DNA from: Kitasatospora cinereorecta | GTDB taxonomy: Bacteria > Actinomycetota > Actinomycetes > Streptomycetales > Streptomycetaceae | Length of the DNA stretch: 64,000 bases | NCBI RefSeq assembly: GCF_024172095.1 | Contig: NZ_JAMZDX010000001.1 | Coordinates: 1,067,001 to 1,131,000, forward strand | Direction of reading: 5' to 3' | Shown here: piece by piece, positions 1-10,392 of the stretch | How the letters are laid out: the number at the start of each line of letters is the position of its first letter | Position numbering within the stretch: position 1 is the first letter of the stretch | Position numbers and translations under genes: made by a program | The notes under the pieces: generated by a model | What the model was told of the DNA's origin: nothing | What the model saw: the letters and a program-made list of their open reading frames with translations, nothing else | Databases searched by the model: none

Positions 1-136
1 CCTGCGGTTCGCGAGCGTCTACCGCGCCTTCGACAACCTCGAAGACTTCGAGGCCGCCATCGCGGAGCTCCGCGACGAGCGGCCCCTCACCCCGGAGGCC
101 GGCGCCCGCATGCCGGCCCCCGCCGCCGCGTCCTAG
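1..136 (+). CDS. nrdR: NrdR transcriptional repressor, C-terminal fragment
   Basis: This is the last 44 codons of a gene that begins before the window. The frame opens at base 2 and ends at TAG 134-136. The visible residues LRFASVYRAFDNLEDFEAAI match the conserved end of the NrdR ATP-cone domain. NrdR is the ATP/dATP-sensing repressor of ribonucleotide reductase genes. The N-terminal zinc ribbon and most of the ATP cone lie outside the window. The Ala/Pro-rich tail after the conserved end is typical of actinomycete NrdR. It lies directly upstream of nrdJ in the same direction, the usual streptomycete nrdR-nrdJ arrangement. Confidence 0.88.
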   Translation, partial: LRFASVYRAFDNLEDFEAAIAELRDERPLTPEAGARMPAPAAAS

Positions 137-293
137 TACTCCAGCAGGACTAGTTCCCGCGGCGCGCGTCGATACCGCAACACCCTGTGCACGGTGGCCG
201 GGCTTCCGGCTGCCCGCAGACCAGCAGGAGAACCAGTAGGTGCCCGGATTTTTCGGGGCACTCCGGGCGTTTGCCCAGGAGGAGGAGAACGCA

Positions 294-3185
<2,892 letters not shown>

Positions 3186-3199
3186 TCGCTCGACCGCAT

Positions 3200-3230
3200 G
3201 AAGGGGACCGGCCGGCGGCCGGTCCCCTTC
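3200..3230 (+). terminator. Hairpin terminator after nrdJ
   Basis: A perfect 14-bp stem (GAAGGGGACCGGCC and its complement) closes a 3-nt loop 15 bp after the nrdJ stop. This is a typical GC-rich streptomycete terminator without a long U tract. Confidence 0.85.
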
Positions 3231-3283
3231 GTCGTTCCGTCCGGCGCGGCGCGGTGGTCGAACGCCGGGGCCGGGCGCGCCGA

Positions 3284-3311
3284 CTGACGCCCAGTCAGCG
3301 CGGGCTACACT
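3284..3311 (+). promoter_or_regulatory. Candidate promoter for the dienelactone hydrolase-like gene
   Basis: CTGACG (3284-3289) and TACACT (3306-3311) are separated by 16 bp and resemble -35 and -10 elements of the principal sigma factor. The -35 element lies inside a short inverted repeat, CTGAC-N5-GTCAG, which could be an operator. The match is moderate and no start site is known. Confidence 0.4.
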
Positions 3312-3343
3312 CCTCGCGCACACACCGGAACGGAGGGACAGCG

Positions 3344-4093
3344 GTGGCAGAGGTGGCGGTCGAGTCGCGGTGGGTCGGGCTCGGTGGAGGGCCCGAGGCC
3401 TACCTGGCGGCGCCTGCGGAACAGGCGGCCCGCGGGGCGGTGGTGGTGGCCGGGGAGTTCTTCGGCGTCAACCGACACCTGCGGGAGATCTGCGGGCGGC
3501 TGGCGCGCGAGGGGTACGCGGCGCTCGCGCCGGACTTCTACTGGCGCGACACCCGGCGGGCCGGGTTCGGCTACGACGAGGAGGGCCGCACCGAGGGGCG
3601 CCGGCTGATGACCGCGCTGCGCCGCGAGGAGGTGCTGGCCGACCTGACGGCCGCCCGCCGGGTGGCCGAGGAGTGCGCGGGCACCGGCGGGGTCGGGATG
3701 CTCGGGTTCAGCCTGGGCGGGCACATCGCGGTGCTCGGCGCGGGCGAGCTGCCGTTCGACCTGGTGGTGAGCTACTACGGGGGCTGGCTGCTGGACGGCG
3801 GGATCCCGCTGGCCGAACCGGTCGCCCCGGTCGCCCGGGCGGAGCGGATCGCCGAGCACACCGGCTTCCTGCTGGGCTTCTTCGGCGCCGACGACTTCGT
3901 GATGCCGCTGGACGAGTGGCACCGGGTGGGGGAGCGGCTGCGCGCGGCCGGGGTGGCGCACGAGCAGGTGACGTACGAGGGGGTCGGCCACGGCTTCTTC
4001 AACGACGCGCGGCCCGAGACCTTCGACGAGAAGGCGGCGGCGGACGCCTGGCGGCGGACGCTGGACGAACTGGCGGCCCGGGTCCGGCCCTGA
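3344..4093 (+). CDS. Dienelactone hydrolase family protein
   Basis: This is a 249-residue alpha/beta hydrolase of the dienelactone hydrolase family, cytoplasmic, with no signal peptide. The nucleophile elbow reads GFSLGG, so the nucleophile is serine where classical dienelactone hydrolases have cysteine. The acid residue is in FFGADDFVMP and the catalytic histidine in GVGHGFFND near the C-terminus. An early EFFGVNRHLREIC segment also fits the family. GTG 3344 is preceded by GGAGGGA. Strong hairpins on both sides make the gene a single transcription unit. The family hydrolyses cyclic esters and related substrates; the true substrate cannot be read from the sequence. Confidence 0.85.
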   Translation: MAEVAVESRWVGLGGGPEAYLAAPAEQAARGAVVVAGEFFGVNRHLREICGRLAREGYAALAPDFYWRDTRRAGFGYDEEGRTEGRRLMTALRREEVLADLTAARRVAEECAGTGGVGMLGFSLGGHIAVLGAGELPFDLVVSYYGGWLLDGGIPLAEPVAPVARAERIAEHTGFLLGFFGADDFVMPLDEWHRVGERLRAAGVAHEQVTYEGVGHGFFNDARPETFDEKAAADAWRRTLDELAARVRP

Positions 4094-4115
4094 GACCCGG
4101 CCCGGCGATCGCCTC

Positions 4116-4151
4116 GACGGCCCGTCCACCGCGAGCGGTGGGCGGGCCGTC
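4116..4151 (+). terminator. Hairpin terminator after the dienelactone hydrolase-like gene
   Basis: Two 17-bp arms (4116-4132 and 4135-4151) pair with a single mismatch around a minimal loop, 23 bp past the stop codon. Confidence 0.8.
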
Positions 4152-4289
4152 GGCCTTGGAGCGGCGTGGTGCGGTCGGGCAGGGCCCGGAAGTCCTTGAT
4201 CGCGGGGGTGGAATCTCCTGACGCTCGGGATGTCCGCCGCCCCGGCCGGGTGCAGGCTGGTGGCAGGTGCGCGCCGAGAGGGGGTTGGG

Positions 4290-5042
4290 ATGGACCCGAT
4301 ACTCGTGACGGGCGGCACCGGCACACTCGGCCGGGCGCTGGTGGAGCTGCTGCTGGCACAGGGGCGGCCGGTCCGCGTACTCAGCCGTTCGGCGCACACC
4401 CCGGGCGAGCACGGCTGGGCGGTCGGCGACCTGGTCACCGGCCGGGGGGTGGACGGGGCGGTCGCCGGGGTCGGCGCGGTGGTGCACTGCGCGACCACCA
4501 ACGGCAGGCGCGACCTGCAGGCGACGCAGCGGCTGGTGGCCGCCGCCGGACGGGCCGGGGTGGCGCACCTGGTCTATGTGTCGATCGTCGGCGTCGACCG
4601 GGTCCCGCTCGGCTACTACCGGACCAAGCTCGCGGCCGAGCGGGTGGTGGAGGAGTCCGGGCTGGGCTGGACGGTGCTGCGGGCGACCCAGTTCCACGAC
4701 CTGCTGCTGCGGATTCTCGGCACGCTGTCCCGGCCGCCCGTCCTGCTGCTGCCCGCCGGGCTGCGGTTCCAGCCGGTGGACGTCCGGGACGTCGCGGGGC
4801 GGCTGGCCGAACTGCTGGCCGCCGGTCCGTCCGGGCGGGCGGCGGACTTCGGCGGGCCCGAGGTCCGCGCGTTCGACGACCTCGCCCGCAGCTTCCTCGC
4901 CGCGCGCGGGCTGCGCCGCCCGGTGGTGCGGGTGCCGCTTGCCGGGGCGACCTACCGCGCGTACCGAGCCGGCGGACACCTGGTGCCCGACCGGGCGGCG
5001 GGCCGGATCACCTTCGAGCAGGCGCTGGCCGGACGGGCGTGA
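4290..5042 (+). CDS. NAD(P)H-binding reductase, NmrA/atypical SDR type
   Basis: The 250-residue protein opens with the Rossmann motif VTGGTGTLG at residues 5-13, followed by a basic SRS stretch after the second strand, which suggests NADP(H) binding. Later segments (LVYVSIVGVDRV, YYRTKLAAERVVEESGL, TVLRATQFHDLL, FQPVDVRDVA) are those of the NmrA-like/atypical short-chain dehydrogenase family, which includes both reductases and redox-sensing regulators. ATG 4290 is preceded by GAGAGGGGG. It is followed closely by the HTH/Clp-N operon, but the operators there suggest that operon is separate. Substrate unknown. Confidence 0.8.
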   Translation: MDPILVTGGTGTLGRALVELLLAQGRPVRVLSRSAHTPGEHGWAVGDLVTGRGVDGAVAGVGAVVHCATTNGRRDLQATQRLVAAAGRAGVAHLVYVSIVGVDRVPLGYYRTKLAAERVVEESGLGWTVLRATQFHDLLLRILGTLSRPPVLLLPAGLRFQPVDVRDVAGRLAELLAAGPSGRAADFGGPEVRAFDDLARSFLAARGLRRPVVRVPLAGATYRAYRAGGHLVPDRAAGRITFEQALAGRA

Positions 5043-5058
5043 ACCCGGCGCTCTCTTT

Positions 5059-5076
5059 TGTCAACCTTGGTTGACG
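5059..5076. promoter_or_regulatory. Operator 1 of the HTH/Clp-N operon
   Basis: TGTCAACCTTGGTTGACG is a palindrome with perfect GTCAACC/GGTTGAC arms. Its right arm supplies the TTGACG -35 element. A second copy of the same motif is centred 28 bp downstream, so a dimeric repressor could bind both. Confidence 0.75.
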
Positions 5077-5100
5077 CCGCCCCTGGTGTCAACGTAGGTT
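5071..5100 (+). promoter_or_regulatory. Promoter giving a probable leaderless mRNA for the HTH/Clp-N operon
   Basis: TTGACG (5071-5076) and TAGGTT (5095-5100) are 18 bp apart. A start about seven bases past the -10 would fall on the A of ATG 5107, and no Shine-Dalgarno sequence precedes that ATG, so the first gene is probably translated from a leaderless message. The elements are embedded in the two palindromic operators. Confidence 0.6.
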
Positions 5101-5104
5101 GACA
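5087..5104. promoter_or_regulatory. Operator 2 of the HTH/Clp-N operon
   Basis: TGTCAACGTAGGTTGACA is an 18-bp palindrome with perfect 7-bp arms and a 4-bp centre. It covers the presumed -10 region and ends two bases before the start codon at 5107. It shares the TGTCAAC-N4-GTTGAC consensus with operator 1. Confidence 0.78.
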
Positions 5105-5106
5105 TC

Positions 5107-5337
5107 ATGAGCGAGACGAGGCAGCTCGCGGCGGACGCGAGCAGTGGCGATCCCGCGATCGGACTGAGGGCCGTCCGGGCTCTGCGCGATTTGGCCGACC
5201 GACTGGAGGAGTTGCAGGTCGGCAACGCGCGGAGCCGGGGCTGGTCCTGGCACGAGATCGCGGTGTGCCTGGGGGTGAGCCGCCAGGCGGTGCACAAGAA
5301 GTACGCGCGGAGGACCTTCGGGAAGGAGGGGGACTGA
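5107..5337 (+). CDS. Small HTH DNA-binding protein, likely autoregulator
   Basis: This is a 76-residue cytoplasmic protein. A helical first half (VRALRDLADRLEELQVGNAR) could dimerise. It leads into a helix-turn-helix, WSWHEIAVCLGVSRQAVHKK, with a basic end. Such small HTH proteins usually accompany a Clp-N domain protein in actinomycetes, either fused or adjacent, and here that gene follows after a single base. The two TGTCAAC-N4-GTTGAC palindromes over its own promoter are the obvious candidates for its binding sites, so autorepression is inferred. ATG 5107 has no ribosome binding site, consistent with leaderless translation. Confidence 0.82.
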   Translation: MSETRQLAADASSGDPAIGLRAVRALRDLADRLEELQVGNARSRGWSWHEIAVCLGVSRQAVHKKYARRTFGKEGD

Positions 5338-5338
5338 G

Positions 5339-5896
5339 ATGTTCGAACGGTTTGCGGACGGCGCCCGCCGGGTGGTCGTGGCGGCCGGGGCGGAGGCCGA
5401 GCGGCTGCGGCACTCCCACATCGGCACCGAGCACCTGCTGCTCGGCGTCCTGGACCAGCCGCAGGACCCGGCCGCCGCCGTCCTGGTCGGCGCAGGCCTG
5501 GACGCGGAGAGCGGCCGGCGCGCGGTGGTCCGGTTGCTCGGCGGTCCGGGCGACGAGCTGGACGGCGCCGCCCTGGCGGCGATCGGCGTGGACCTCGGGG
5601 CGATCCGGGAGGCGGTGGAGGCCACGTTCGGTCCCGGCGCACTGGACGCGCCGCCGTCGGACGGCCGGCGCCAGCGATGGGGCGGCCCGCGCTTCACCGA
5701 CCGGGCCAGGAAGGTGCTGGTGCTCTCCCTGCGGGCGGCCACCGGCCGGGGCGAGCGACGGATCGAGATCGGCCACCTGCTGCTGGGGCTGCTGCGCGAG
5801 GGCAACGGGCTGGCGGTCCGGGTGATCCGGGAGCACGGACTGGACCCCGCCGACGTGGAGCGCCAGGTGGAGGCCGCACTCGCACGAGCCGCCTGA
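5339..5896 (+). CDS. Clp N-terminal (Clp-N) domain protein without an ATPase module
   Basis: The 185-residue protein consists of two Clp-N repeats and nothing else. The first starts at FERFADGARRVVVAA with HIGTEHLLLGVL, and the second starts around residue 118 (FTDRARKVLVLSL) with IEIGHLLLGLLREGNG. In ClpC this domain docks adaptors and is the target of antibiotics such as cyclomarin. Here no AAA+ domain is attached, so the protein cannot unfold substrates itself. It may bind adaptors, damaged proteins or Clp-targeting molecules, as proposed for the stand-alone ClpC2 proteins of mycobacteria. ATG 5339 follows AGGAGGGGG and lies one base after the HTH stop, so the two genes form one operon. 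Confidence 0.85.
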   Translation: MFERFADGARRVVVAAGAEAERLRHSHIGTEHLLLGVLDQPQDPAAAVLVGAGLDAESGRRAVVRLLGGPGDELDGAALAAIGVDLGAIREAVEATFGPGALDAPPSDGRRQRWGGPRFTDRARKVLVLSLRAATGRGERRIEIGHLLLGLLREGNGLAVRVIREHGLDPADVERQVEAALARAA

Positions 5897-5954
5897 CTAC
5901 CGGTCGGTACGGATGCGCAGCGTCAGCGTGCGCAACTGACCGTCAACTGGCCGG

Positions 5955-5982
5955 TTGAGTCCAAGGAGTGAATGGTTATGAT
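5955..5982 (+). promoter_or_regulatory. Promoter of the conservon operon
   Basis: TTGAGT (5955-5960) and TATGAT (5977-5982) are spaced by 16 bp, a good match to the vegetative HrdB-type consensus. The first gene of the conservon starts at 6096, which leaves a leader of about 105 nt. Confidence 0.65.
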
Positions 5983-6095
5983 CTGCTGACCGCGTGTACC
6001 GATCAACCGCCCGGAGTGTGCAGTCCACCGCACGCGCCGGGCGTTCGCGCGCTGTCGACCGTCCGCCGCTGACGCCTGCCTCGAGGATCAGAGTG

Positions 6096-7697
6096 ATGAG
6101 AGCTCGAACACGCCCCGACCGAGCGGTGAACAACGGCCGGGACAGCGGCACCACCCTGTGGTCCACGGCGGGCGTGCTCGCCGGCCTCGGCGCGGCCGTC
6201 CTCGCGGTCGCCTCCACCGCCGCCGCCCACCGTGCCGCGGTCGCGGCCACCGCCGGCGTCGCCGCCGTCCTGTGGTGCGCGCTGGTGCTGCTGGCCGCCA
6301 AGCTCGGCGGCCGGGCCCTGCGGGCCGAGCGCGAGCTGGGCACCGTCCAGCACGACCTGACGGCGGTACGCGCCCAGGCGGCCGCGCTCCACACCGACCT
6401 CGCCGCCACCCACAACGCCGCCGCCGCGCTGCGCGCCGCGCTCGCCTCCGCCCAGGTCGAGGCCGACCGGGACCGCGCCGAACTGCAGGCCGCCCGCGTC
6501 GAGCTGACCGAGCTGCAGAACGAGACCGCCGCGCTGCGCGGCGCCGCCCAGAACGCCGCCGAGGAGCGCGCCGAACTCGGCCGGCTGCAGGGCGAGATCC
6601 TGCCCGAGGTGGTGACGCGTCTGCGGGCCGGCGCCTCGGTGGACACCGCCCTCGCCCCGTACCGCGCCCTCGGCCACGCCCGCCTGCTGCGCACCGTCGC
6701 CGAGGAGGTCGGCCGCGGCGAGCGCCAGCGGGCCGCCGCCCTGGCGGTCTGCGCCACCGCGGCCGGCCGGGTCCAGGCGCTGGCCACCTCGATGCACGCC
6801 GAACTGCGCGACATGCAGCACCGGCACGGCGAGGACGTCCTCGGCGACCTGCTCAGCCTCGACCACTCCACCGCCCAGGTGGGTCGGATGGCCGACTCCA
6901 TCGCCGTGCTGACCGGCGCCCGCTCCGGCCGCCGCTGGACCAAGCCGATCCCGGTGGAGTCGATCCTGCGCGGCGCGCTCGGCCGGATCGGCGCCTACCA
7001 GCGCGTCCGGCTGCACTCGGCGTCGACCGCGGCGGTGGCCGGCTTCGCCGCCGAGGGCGTGATGCACACCCTCGCCGAACTCCTCGACAACGCGGCCAAC
7101 TTCTCCGCCCCGCCGGCCGAGGTCCACGTGTACGTGGAGGAGGTCCACTCCGGCCTGGTGATCACCGTCGAGGACGGCGGCCTGGGCCTGAGCGAGAGCT
7201 GGCTGCGCAAGGCCGAACAGGCGGTCTCCGGCAAGCCGCTGGACCTCAGCACGCTCTCCGCCGGCACCCGCCTCGGCCTCGCCGTGGTCGGCTCGCTGGC
7301 CCGCAAGCACGGCCTGTCGATCTCCTTCCGGCCGTCCGCCCGGGGCGGCACCGGCGTCGTGGTGCTGATCCCCGAGCAGCTGGTCACCCACCCGTCGCCG
7401 GCGCTGGCCCGCGCCCTCGTCCCCGAGGCCCCGGTCGAGCGGCCGGCCCCCGCCGCCCGCCCGGCCATCGAGCCGCGCCGCACCGAGGCCGAACGGCCCG
7501 CCGAGCCGGCCGGGACCGAGAACGGCCTGCCGCAGCGCCGCCGCGGCTCCACCCTCCCGACCACCACCCTGCCCGCGCCCGCGGCGCAGCCGGTACGGCC
7601 GCTGTCCACGGCCTCGGCCGCGCGGTTCGGCGCCTTCCGCAAGGCCCTGCAGCAGGGGCCGACGACCACAGACGCTCTCCCGGAGGACGATTCCTGA
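6096..7697 (+). CDS. cvnA: Conservon protein CvnA, sensor kinase-like membrane ATPase
   Basis: This 533-residue protein is the sensor-like component of a conservon, a signalling set found in streptomycetes. Two membrane segments (about residues 20-75) are followed by a long alanine-rich coiled coil, then a GHKL ATPase domain with N-box ELLDNAANFS, a G1-type EDGGLGLS and GTRLGLAVV. The C-terminal 100 residues are a Pro/Arg-rich tail. Many CvnA proteins have a sizeable extracellular domain; here the loop between the two membrane segments is very short, so the signal is probably cytoplasmic or membrane-borne. ATG 6096 follows GAGGA; GTG 6093 is an alternative. The stop overlaps the next start (ATGA), so translation is coupled. 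Confidence 0.87.
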   Translation: MRARTRPDRAVNNGRDSGTTLWSTAGVLAGLGAAVLAVASTAAAHRAAVAATAGVAAVLWCALVLLAAKLGGRALRAERELGTVQHDLTAVRAQAAALHTDLAATHNAAAALRAALASAQVEADRDRAELQAARVELTELQNETAALRGAAQNAAEERAELGRLQGEILPEVVTRLRAGASVDTALAPYRALGHARLLRTVAEEVGRGERQRAAALAVCATAAGRVQALATSMHAELRDMQHRHGEDVLGDLLSLDHSTAQVGRMADSIAVLTGARSGRRWTKPIPVESILRGALGRIGAYQRVRLHSASTAAVAGFAAEGVMHTLAELLDNAANFSAPPAEVHVYVEEVHSGLVITVEDGGLGLSESWLRKAEQAVSGKPLDLSTLSAGTRLGLAVVGSLARKHGLSISFRPSARGGTGVVVLIPEQLVTHPSPALARALVPEAPVERPAPAARPAIEPRRTEAERPAEPAGTENGLPQRRRGSTLPTTTLPAPAAQPVRPLSTASAARFGAFRKALQQGPTTTDALPEDDS

Positions 7698-8107
7698 TGA
7701 GCAGCACGGACCGCGATCTCGACTGGCTCCTGGAGAACCTGCTGGCCGGCACGCCCGGGGCGCGCCACGCCCTGGTGCTCTCGGCGGACGGCCTGAAGCT
7801 CTGCCACACCTCCGGCCTCGGCACCGACCAGGCCGACCAACTGGCCGCCATCGCCTCCGGGATGCAGTCGCTGGCCCACGGCGCCTCGATCGAGTTCGGC
7901 GACGGCAGCGGCGGCGTCCGGCAGTCGATGACCGAGTTCCACGGCGGCATCCTGTGCATCGTGGCGGCCGGCGAGGGCGCGCACCTCGCGGTGGTGACCG
8001 ACGACGACGCGGACGTGGGCGTGGTCGGCCACAACATGCTCGGCCTGATCGAGCAGATCGGGACGTACCTCTCTGCCGCGCCGCGCGAGATCGAGGCCGT
8101 GGGGTGA
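7697..8107 (+). CDS. cvnB: Conservon protein CvnB, Roadblock/LC7 domain
   Basis: This 136-residue protein is a Roadblock/LC7 fold with the usual features: LDWLLENLLAGTPGARHALVL at the start, a central SGMQSLAHGASIEFG helix and a hydrophobic strand pair around GGILCIVAAG. In related MglA/MglB systems, Roadblock dimers regulate a small GTPase, and CvnB is thought to act in the same way on CvnD. It overlaps the preceding stop by ATGA and the next gene by GTGA, so the stoichiometry is probably held by translational coupling. Confidence 0.9.
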   Translation: MSSTDRDLDWLLENLLAGTPGARHALVLSADGLKLCHTSGLGTDQADQLAAIASGMQSLAHGASIEFGDGSGGVRQSMTEFHGGILCIVAAGEGAHLAVVTDDDADVGVVGHNMLGLIEQIGTYLSAAPREIEAVG

Positions 8108-8472
8108 GGGCGGGCGGGGGGATGCCGGGGTGGGACGACTCCCCGGACCGGCTGTACACCGTGACCCGGGGGCGCAGCCGCCCCCCGGAGCACGCCTTCG
8201 ACCTGGTCACGCTGATCGTCACCGAGCAGGAACCGGTGGCGGGCATGCAGTCCGAGCACGCCCGGATCCTCGGGCTGTGCGCCACCCCGACCGCGGTGGT
8301 CGAGATCGCCGCCGACCTCGCGCTGCCGGTCAGCGTGGTGAAGATCCTGCTCGGCGATCTGCTGGAGACCAGCCGGATCACCGCCCGCCACCCCCGGTTC
8401 GCCCCCACCAAGGCCCGGCTGCCCGACCTCGACACGTTGAAGCAGGTGCTCCATGGACTCCAACGGCTCTGA
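8104..8472 (+). CDS. cvnC: Conservon protein CvnC, DUF742 family
   Basis: This 122-residue protein belongs to the DUF742 family found as the third member of conservons. The recognisable part is DRLYTVTRGRSRPPEHAFDLV, then a winged-helix-like stretch, AVVEIAADLALPVSVVKILL, and a final helix ending LKQVLHGLQRL. I chose GTG 8104 because it overlaps the cvnB stop as GTGA and has GAGG upstream; ATG 8122 is also possible. The C-terminus overlaps the start of the GTPase gene by 20 bases. Its biochemical role is not established. Confidence 0.87.
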   Translation: MRAGGGMPGWDDSPDRLYTVTRGRSRPPEHAFDLVTLIVTEQEPVAGMQSEHARILGLCATPTAVVEIAADLALPVSVVKILLGDLLETSRITARHPRFAPTKARLPDLDTLKQVLHGLQRL

Positions 8473-9094
8473 CACCGCCGTCCTCCCCGGTCACCGGGCC
8501 CCGCTGCGCCGCACCGCCGACAACGGTCTGAAGATCGTCGTAGTGGGCGGCTTCGGCGTCGGCAAGACCACCCTGGTCGGCTCGGTGAGCGAGATCCGCC
8601 CGCTCAACACCGAGGAGATGATGACCAAGGCCGGTGAGGACGTCGACGACCTCACCGGGGTGAGCGGCAAGCGCTCCACCACGGTCGCCTTCGACTTCGG
8701 CCGGATCACCCTGGACGAGCACTCGGTGCTCTACCTGTTCGGCGCGCCCGGCCAGGAGCGGTTCTGGTTCCTGTGGGACCGGCTGTTCAGCGGGGCGCTG
8801 GGCGCGGTGGTGCTGGTGGACACCCGCCGCCTGGAGGAGTCCTGGTACGCGATCGACCGGCTGGAGCAGCACGGCCTGCCGTTCGTCGTCGCCCGCAACA
8901 ACTTCGCCGAGCCGGGCCACAGCCTGGCCGACGTCCGGGCCGCGCTCGACCTGCCCGACCACGTACCGCTGGTGGACTGCGACGCGCGCGCCCGCGAGTC
9001 CAGCAAGCAGGTGCTGATCGAACTCGTCCGTCACATCCAGTCCCTGGCCGAAGCCGCTGCGGCCGCCGAATCGTTCCCCGAGGTGACCGAGTGA
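8453..9094 (+). CDS. cvnD: Conservon protein CvnD, Ras-like small GTPase
   Basis: This 213-residue GTP-binding protein resembles MglA. The P-loop GGFGVGKTTLVGS is at about residues 28-40. The switch II region contains LFGAPGQERFWFLWD, with Gln-Glu-Arg after the DxPG-like motif. NKxD is replaced by RNNF, as is usual in this subfamily. It is presumably the output switch of the conservon, controlled by the Roadblock protein CvnB. It overlaps cvnC upstream and the P450 gene downstream (ATGA-type overlap at 9091), so the P450 is a true member of the operon. Confidence 0.9.
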   Translation: MDSNGSDTAVLPGHRAPLRRTADNGLKIVVVGGFGVGKTTLVGSVSEIRPLNTEEMMTKAGEDVDDLTGVSGKRSTTVAFDFGRITLDEHSVLYLFGAPGQERFWFLWDRLFSGALGAVVLVDTRRLEESWYAIDRLEQHGLPFVVARNNFAEPGHSLADVRAALDLPDHVPLVDCDARARESSKQVLIELVRHIQSLAEAAAAAESFPEVTE

Positions 9095-10338
9095 CCGAGC
9101 CCGCGACCACCCCGCCGCCGGGCTGCCCGGCGCACGCCGGCGCGGCGCCGCTGTACGGCCCGCGGTTCCAGACCGACCCCGGCGCCCTCTACCAGGAACT
9201 GCGCCAGCAGCACGGCCCGGTGGCGCCGGTGGAGCTGGCCGGCGGCGTACCCGCCTGGCTGGTGATCGGCTACCGCGAGCTGCAGCTGGTCACCAGCCAG
9301 CCCAAGGTGTTCGGCCGGGACTCGACCCGCTGGAACCAGTGGCCGGACATCCCCGCCGACTGGCCGCTGAAGCCGATGATGGCCCCGGTGCCGTCGATCC
9401 TCTACGCCGAGGGGGCCGAGCACCAGCGCCGCTCCGCCGCGATCACCGAGGCGCTGGCCGGCATCGACCCGTACGAGCTGAAGAAGTTCAGCGAGGAGAT
9501 CGCCGACCGGCTGATCGACGAGTTCGCCGGCAGGGGCGAGGCCGAGCTGGTCGCCGAGTACGCCCACCGGATGCCGCTGCTGGTGCTCTGCCGGATCCTC
9601 GGGCTGGACGAGGACGAGGCCCCGGTGCTGATCCGCGGCCTGGTGGCGATGCTGGACGGCGGCGCGGACGCCCAGTCCGGCGCCCAGCAACTGCTGGACG
9701 TGATGCTGAGGCTGGTGCACCGCAAGCGCGTCGACCCCGGCCCGGACGTCACCTCCCGGCTGCTGGCGCACGAGGCAGGGCTCAGCGACGAGGAGGTCAT
9801 GCGCGACCTGCGGGTGCTGCTGATCGCCGGTCACCAGCCCTGCGCGTACTGGATCGCCAACGCGCTGCGGCTGATGCTGACCGACCAGCGCTTCGCCGCC
9901 TCGCTGACCGGCGGGCGGCGCTCGATCGGGCAGGCGCTCGGCGAGGCGCTCTGGGAGGACACCCCGACCCAGATCTTCGCCGGCCGCTGGGCCACCCGGG
10001 ACGTCCAGCTCGGCGGCCAGCGGATCGCCGCCGGCGACATGGTGCTGCTCGGCTTCGCCGGGGCCAACGCCGACCCGACGGTCCGCCAGGAGAGCGGCCG
10101 CCCGGCCGAGAACAACCGCGCCTACCTCAGCTTCTCGTACGGAGACCACAGCTGCCCCTACCCGGCCCGGGAGGCGGCCGAGGTGATCGCCAACACGGCG
10201 ATCGAGGTGCTGCTCGACCGGCTGCCGGACCTCCGCCTGGCGGCCACCGAGAGCGCGCTGGTGTGGCGCCCCTCCGCCTGGGTGCGGGCGCTGGTGGCGC
10301 TGCCGGTGGCCTTCACCCCGGGCTACGTGGCCGACTGA
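9091..10338 (+). CDS. CYP157-like cytochrome P450 lacking the ExxR motif (conservon-linked)
   Basis: This 415-residue P450-fold protein is translationally coupled to cvnD. The heme loop FSYGDHSCPYPAREAA is present, with the thiolate cysteine at residue 355. The helix-K motif that should read ExxR is E285-A-L-W288, so the invariant arginine is missing. The I-helix reads LIAGHQPCAYW instead of AGxxTT, so the acid/threonine oxygen-activation pair is also gone. Loss of ExxR is a known feature of the CYP157 family, whose genes pair with CYP154 genes beside conservons. It may bind heme but act as a structural or sensory partner rather than a monooxygenase; that role is inference. GTG 9091 overlaps the cvnD stop. 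Confidence 0.86.
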   Translation: MTEPATTPPPGCPAHAGAAPLYGPRFQTDPGALYQELRQQHGPVAPVELAGGVPAWLVIGYRELQLVTSQPKVFGRDSTRWNQWPDIPADWPLKPMMAPVPSILYAEGAEHQRRSAAITEALAGIDPYELKKFSEEIADRLIDEFAGRGEAELVAEYAHRMPLLVLCRILGLDEDEAPVLIRGLVAMLDGGADAQSGAQQLLDVMLRLVHRKRVDPGPDVTSRLLAHEAGLSDEEVMRDLRVLLIAGHQPCAYWIANALRLMLTDQRFAASLTGGRRSIGQALGEALWEDTPTQIFAGRWATRDVQLGGQRIAAGDMVLLGFAGANADPTVRQESGRPAENNRAYLSFSYGDHSCPYPAREAAEVIANTAIEVLLDRLPDLRLAATESALVWRPSAWVRALVALPVAFTPGYVAD

Positions 10339-10392
10339 CCCGTAGCCCCCGCACGGGAGGACCGCCCGACCCGATGGACCAGGAGCTTTGAG

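Noticed and set aside
137..293. Cobalamin riboswitch before nrdJ
   Set aside because: The 157-bp gap is too short and shows no B12-box-like sequence; nrdJ is itself B12-dependent and is usually not under that riboswitch.
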